A program made the translations under genes and the position numbers. 64,000 nucleotides of DNA from Okapia johnstoni (Eukaryota; Chordata; Mammalia; Artiodactyla; Giraffidae): contig CM044307.1 of assembly GCA_024291935.2 (NCBI GenBank), positions 100,569,461-100,633,460 on the forward strand, given 5' to 3'. Under the pieces are notes generated by a model that ran no database searches, had not been told where the DNA came from, and worked only from the letters and a program-made list of their open reading frames with translations. Below are positions 60,378 to 64,000 of the stretch, piece after piece (the stretch's first letter is position 1; every line of letters starts with the position of its first letter).

Positions 60378-60552
60378 AAGATTCACTCCTCCTAGTCAAC
60401 TATTTTATTAAACATGGGTGCAACAAATAAAGTTTAAAAAAAAAAAAAAGCTAAAGACAATATAATACTCATTATGTTTAGTGCCAGGCCCATGATAACA
60501 GTTTGGGAGGCATAGCTAGCCATTAAAAGCAAATCTACCACAGACATTCATG

Positions 60553-60677
60553 GTGTTAAATCGCTTCAGTCATGTCCAACTCTTTGCGACCCCATGGACT
60601 GCAGCCCACCAGGCTCCTCTGCCCATGGGCTTCTCCAGGCAAGAATACTGGGGTGGGTTGCCATTCCCTTCTCCAAC
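60553..60677 (-). mobile_element. BovA monomer
   Basis: Minus-oriented headless BovA ('tgttaaatcgcttcagtcat' to 'ttgccattcccttctcc'). ACAGACAT-type sequence on both sides suggests a duplication. Confidence 0.8.
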
Positions 60678-61124
60678 AGACATGGTGGGTTATAAACACA
60701 AGTACCTGGAGTTCTGCAATCAGCTGTGATGAGCAGCCTCTGACTGGTTTACCCTCATCAGGAGTATCAGAGGAGACGAATGAAGGAAACAGAGGACAGC
60801 ACAGATAAGATCTTTTTTCCAAGAGTAAACTTCAGTGTGGCGTTGATGGGAATCTGGTTCTTTCCTGGTCAACTGACCATGTTAGAAACCAGGAATGAAA
60901 GCAGACACTAAAGTACCACAGGACAATTCAAGATGACAAACAAAAACAGCAGAAGCGTTGGGATTGAGAAAAGCAAAGAAGAGGGAGAGAATGAAAGAAA
61001 GCAGAGCTTAAAAAACACTTCATGGGGGTAACTTTCATATGCACACACCATAACCACCACCCTCATCACCTCAGAAGATAAGAATACTCTGCTGTGTTAC
61101 ACAGTTTCATAACAGCATACATCA
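60678..61124. other. PAWR intron, no recognised element
   Basis: Nothing recognised; purine-rich around 60950-61010. Confidence 0.45.
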
Positions 61125-61265
61125 AAGTTTTTGAGCTCTACTACCCACCAGCATTACCTGGAGACCTCACTAAGACAGCAAGCAGGTCTGGAGAGAAGCC
61201 CAGACCCTGCCTTTTTCACAAGATTCCAGGTGACGATAATGTTAGACCCAAAACTACACTTTAAG
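61125..61265 (+). repeat. MER5-like hAT element fragment
   Basis: 'ccaccagcattacctggaga', 'agcccagaccctgccttttt', 'caagattccaggtgacgata' and 'actacactttaagatgcact' follow MER5A. Confidence 0.65.
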
Positions 61266-61269
61266 ATGC

Positions 61270-61440
61270 ACTGCCCTATTCTTACCCTTTTGTGACACTC
61301 ATCCCACTCATGATCACTTATTTAATATCTGTTGTCTGGAAAGCAGGGAAAAACTCGATTAAACCCATCACTGTATCCCTATCACCTGGCACAATACTGA
61401 ATATATAATAAGTCTCCAAATATTGTTTACTGAGTAAAGA
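61270..61440 (+). repeat. L2 LINE 3' end
   Basis: 'gtctggaaagcagggaaaaa', 'cactgtatccctatcacctg' and 'gcacaatactgaatatataa', then 'aatattgtttactgagtaaa', match the diagnostic L2 3' end ('ctggcacatagtaggtgctc...'). Confidence 0.65.
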
Positions 61441-61819
61441 CCATTATGAAAAACATGGAATGTAGTGTGAATGGGGTGAGAGGGGATTAAAAGAGAAATA
61501 CAAGTATAAAGACATAGAAAACAAAAGCACACTATAAATGTACAAGTATTTGCAAAAAGAACTGCCCAAGTCTTAATGAGAATGGCAGTAACTGGACATC
61601 AATCTAATTTCATAGGGAGGGCAAAGCCATAGAAATTCGACAAATGCAGAAAAAGCAAAAAAGTTAGAAGTAAAAGAAGAAAAATCAATGAATATTTTGC
61701 ATCATTATAAAGATGATATTTTTAAACAGCAAGAGTGATAAATTCAAGAGGAGAAGAGAATTCATTATGGATATACTACCATTAGATATCTATGATCTTA
61801 ATCATCATCACTAAAACTC
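61441..61819. other. PAWR intron, no recognised element
   Basis: AT- and purine-rich intron with no recognised repeat. Confidence 0.5.
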
Positions 61820-62190
61820 ATTAAGTATCTATGAGTCAGAGAGTAACACTTAACAGTTACATTTACTCAACCACTCCAGCTAACTATTCTCCACATTTTA
61901 GAGATAACTAGGGGCTTCCCAGGTGGCTCAGTGGTAAATAATCTGTCTGCCAATGAAGGAGACACGGGTTTAATTGCTGGGTCAGGAATATCTTCTGGAG
62001 AAGGAAATGACAACCCAGCCCAGTATTCTTCCTGGGGAATCCCATGGAGAGAGGAGCCTGGTGGGCTATACGTAATGGGGTCACAGAAGAGTAGGACACG
62101 ACTTACTGACTAAACAACAACATAACTAAGCTATAAGTAATGAAATCATTTGCCTTTGCAGTCAAATGGATCCCCAGGCTCAAATCTCTG
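61820..62190 (-). repeat. MIR SINE split by Bov-tA
   Basis: 'cattaagtatctatgagtca' and 'ctccacattttagagataac' before the insertion, 'tttgcctttgcagtcaaatg' after it, in minus MIR order. Confidence 0.6.
61911..62121 (+). mobile_element. Bov-tA SINE nested in MIR
   Basis: 'ggggcttcccaggtggctca' to 'ttactgactaaacaacaac', flanked by ATAACTA (61904-61910 and 62122-62128). Confidence 0.87.
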
Positions 62191-62219
62191 TTTTTCCTAC
62201 ATTATCTCCTAGTAGAATG

Positions 62220-62351
62220 CATGCGTGAGTGCTAAGTCGCTGTAGTCGTGTCCGACTCTTTGCAACCCCATGGACTACAGCCTACCAGGCTCCTCTCTCC
62301 ATGGGATTCTCCAGGCAAGAGTACTGGAGTGGGTTACCATGCCCTTCTCCA
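62220..62351 (-). mobile_element. BovA monomer with perfect duplication
   Basis: Minus-oriented headless BovA bounded by a perfect 12-bp CCTAGTAGAATG (62208-62219 and 62352-62363). Confidence 0.92.
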
Positions 62352-62500
62352 CCTAGTAGAATGGTCTTGGGCAAATATTTTGGCCTTTAATCTCTGGCTT
62401 GACTGTCACTCTTTCTAGTCCATCAGTGTTTTTTGTTATAGCCATTTTATTTTGTGCTTATTTATTAACCTATTACCATTTAATGAGTACTCTGTGTGTT

Positions 62501-62560
62501 GGAAGGCTACAGTCTTTGGAGTTGCAGAGTAAGAGACAATTTAGTGACCAAACAACAACA
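62501..62560 (+). mobile_element. BovA terminal fragment
   Basis: 'ggaaggctacagtctttgga' to 'gtgaccaaacaacaaca', the last ~60 bp of a BovA-type SINE. Confidence 0.65.
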
Positions 62561-62874
62561 GTGAAAGTGAAAGTCGCTCAGTTGTGTCCAGCTCTTTGTG
62601 ACCCCATGGACTATACAGTCCTTGGAATTCTCCAGGCCACTATACTGGAGCGGGTAGCCGTTCCCTTCTCTAGGGGATCTTCCCAACCCAGGGATTGAAC
62701 CCAGGTCTCCCACATTGCAGGTGGGTTCTTTACCAGCTGAGCCACAAGAGAAGCCCAAGAATACTGGCGTAGATAGCCTATCCCTTCTCCAGGGGATCTT
62801 CCTGACCCAGTAATAGAACCGGGGTCTCCTGCATTGCAGGCGGATTCTTTACCAGCTGAGCTATCAGGGAAGTG
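62561..62874 (-). mobile_element. Bov-tA with duplicated tRNA-side half
   Basis: Minus orientation: 'gtgaaagtgaaagtcgctca' through a first 'accagctgagccacaagaga' head, then a second partial BovA body and a second head 'accagctgagctatcaggga'. The second unit lacks the first ~70 bp. Flanked by CAACAACA on both sides. Confidence 0.85.
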
Positions 62875-63619
62875 CAACAACAACAACTGTGTGCTAAATA
62901 ACATGGTGGTCAAGGGTGTTAATGTATAAATTCAAGGAACACAACAGTACATGGATCTGAATTTCAAATAAAGCCAATTTCTTCCTTTATAAAACAGGAG
63001 TAATAATACCAACCATACAAGAGTGTCTAGTAATAAAACCTAGTAGCTTCTACTGTCATTATCATCAATGCCATTATTACCACTAACCCATTTATCAACA
63101 CCAAAATGAATTAGTCCCATTTTATAAGACAGCACATTGAAGTTAAAAGAGATTAAGTCCTCGGATTTGTGATTACTGTATCTAGTTAGGTACTTGGTGA
63201 ATTTGGTTATTTTACCTACACTAAAAGTGTTAACTAAAATTTTGTTTTTCAAAAATTGCAATTTATAAACAGAGTATTTAGTCTTCTCATTTATAAGAAA
63301 AAAAATTGTATATGTGATGGGATAGAGGGAGACATTATGTAACAGAATTAACTTCCAATTAAGAACAGTTTCAATACTGTAAAAAAGAAAGCAGAGGCCT
63401 CATCTTCTCCTATATTATATCCAGAACTCATAAAAGAGGCCTTCAAGGAACACTTGATCTGATATAGTTCTACTTTCTTCGAAGCTGTACTTCTTATTTG
63501 AGGGTACATACACTCTTCCTGCAAATACACATCATGGCATACAGAGGCACAGTACATACATGACCTATTCCTAAAGCAACAAATGTATTCAAAGATTGGG
63601 GGTGGAAGGAGTTGATTAG
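62875..63619. other. PAWR intron, no recognised element
   Basis: AT-rich intron; a hint of MIR near 63040-63150 ('cccattttataagacagcac') is too weak to call. Confidence 0.4.
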
Positions 63620-63835
63620 CACATACGTGCATGCTCAGTCCCTCAGTCGTGTCTGATTCTGTTATTCCACGGACTGTAGCCCATCAGGTTCCTCTGTCCA
63701 TGGGATTTTCCTGGCAAGAATACTGGAGTGGGTTACCATTTCCTTCTCTAGGTGATCTTCCCAACCCAAAGATCAAACATGTCATCTCCTGCACTGCCAG
63801 GTGGATTCTTTACCACTGAGGCACCTGGGAATCCT
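63620..63835 (-). mobile_element. Bov-tA SINE
   Basis: 'atgctcagtccctcagtcgt' to 'accactgaggcacctgggaa', with GTTGATTAG (63611-63619) and GTTGAATAG (63836-63844) as probable duplication. Confidence 0.87.
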
Positions 63836-64000
63836 GTTGAATAGTACAGAAGACCTCAAATAATTGGGCAGCTATACTAGTACAATTCAGACCACCTGGG
63901 ATATAAACTATGTCCTCTCCTACTCAAAAGTTGCTTGGTGGCACTTTGAGTACCACTGGTTTGTATAATAAACCTATTAGTGGCATTAACATTAAATCTG
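63836..64000. other. PAWR intron, possible MER5-like end
   Basis: 'gtggcactttgagtaccact' resembles the terminal part of a MER5-type element; not enough to call. Confidence 0.3.

Larger units (their letters stand above)
1..64000 (-). other. PAWR: PAWR gene body (partial, internal exons and introns)
   Basis: Three exons with consensus splice sites lie in order on the minus strand and encode consecutive PAWR residues, so the whole window falls inside this gene. Seen: introns of 15,831 bp (656-16486) and 10,454 bp (16522-26975), plus an upstream intron of at least 36,893 bp. Known: PAWR (Par-4) is a pro-apoptotic protein that binds WT1, atypical PKC and DAPK3 and acts in nucleus and cytoplasm; the human gene has long introns. 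Not in the window: promoter, start codon, N-terminal exon(s) with the PKA-site threonine, the last coding exons with the rest of the leucine zipper, and the 3' UTR. Exon numbering cannot be fixed from here. Confidence 0.9.

Overview
The window is nuclear DNA from a ruminant, most likely a bovid (cattle, sheep or goat group). The evidence is the repeat content: five BovB (RTE) LINE copies, about thirty Bov-tA/BovA SINEs, several CHR-type SINEs and a bovid-type L1. The DNA is AT-rich and no prokaryotic gene organisation is visible. I cannot separate the candidate species from the sequence alone.

One host gene is supported. Three short coding exons on the minus strand (26976-27107, 16487-16521, 508-655) have correct splice sites and compatible phases. 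Joined, they encode 105 residues matching my memory of the C-terminal half of PAWR (PRKC apoptosis WT1 regulator, Par-4). They cover the end of the SAC region, an 11-residue linker carried by a 35-nt micro-exon, and the start of the C-terminal coiled coil. The earlier exons lie beyond 64000 and the last coding exons lie before position 1. The whole window is therefore PAWR gene body, more than 99 percent intron.

Layout: 1-507 downstream intron; 508-655 exon; 656-16486 intron with two L1 insertions, an MLT1-like LTR, a BovB, a MER2-like DNA element and a degraded coding-like stretch at 5430-6450; 16487-16521 micro-exon; 16522-26975 intron with an inverted SINE pair next to the micro-exon, a degenerate ~58-bp minisatellite and an MLT1 LTR; 26976-27107 exon; 27108-64000 upstream intron (at least 36.9 kb) with four more BovB pieces, dense SINEs, an (AC)n microsatellite and old MIR, L2, MER5 and L1 fragments.

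All the longer ORFs come from mobile elements (L1 ORF2, BovB reverse transcriptase, SINE dimers) or are chance ORFs. I found no new biological system. The most useful observations are the frame-critical micro-exon beside an inverted SINE pair, two insertions that consist only of a tail between target-site duplications, several nested SINE insertions with readable duplications, a perfect 15-bp-arm palindrome, and an unexplained degraded coding-like stretch.
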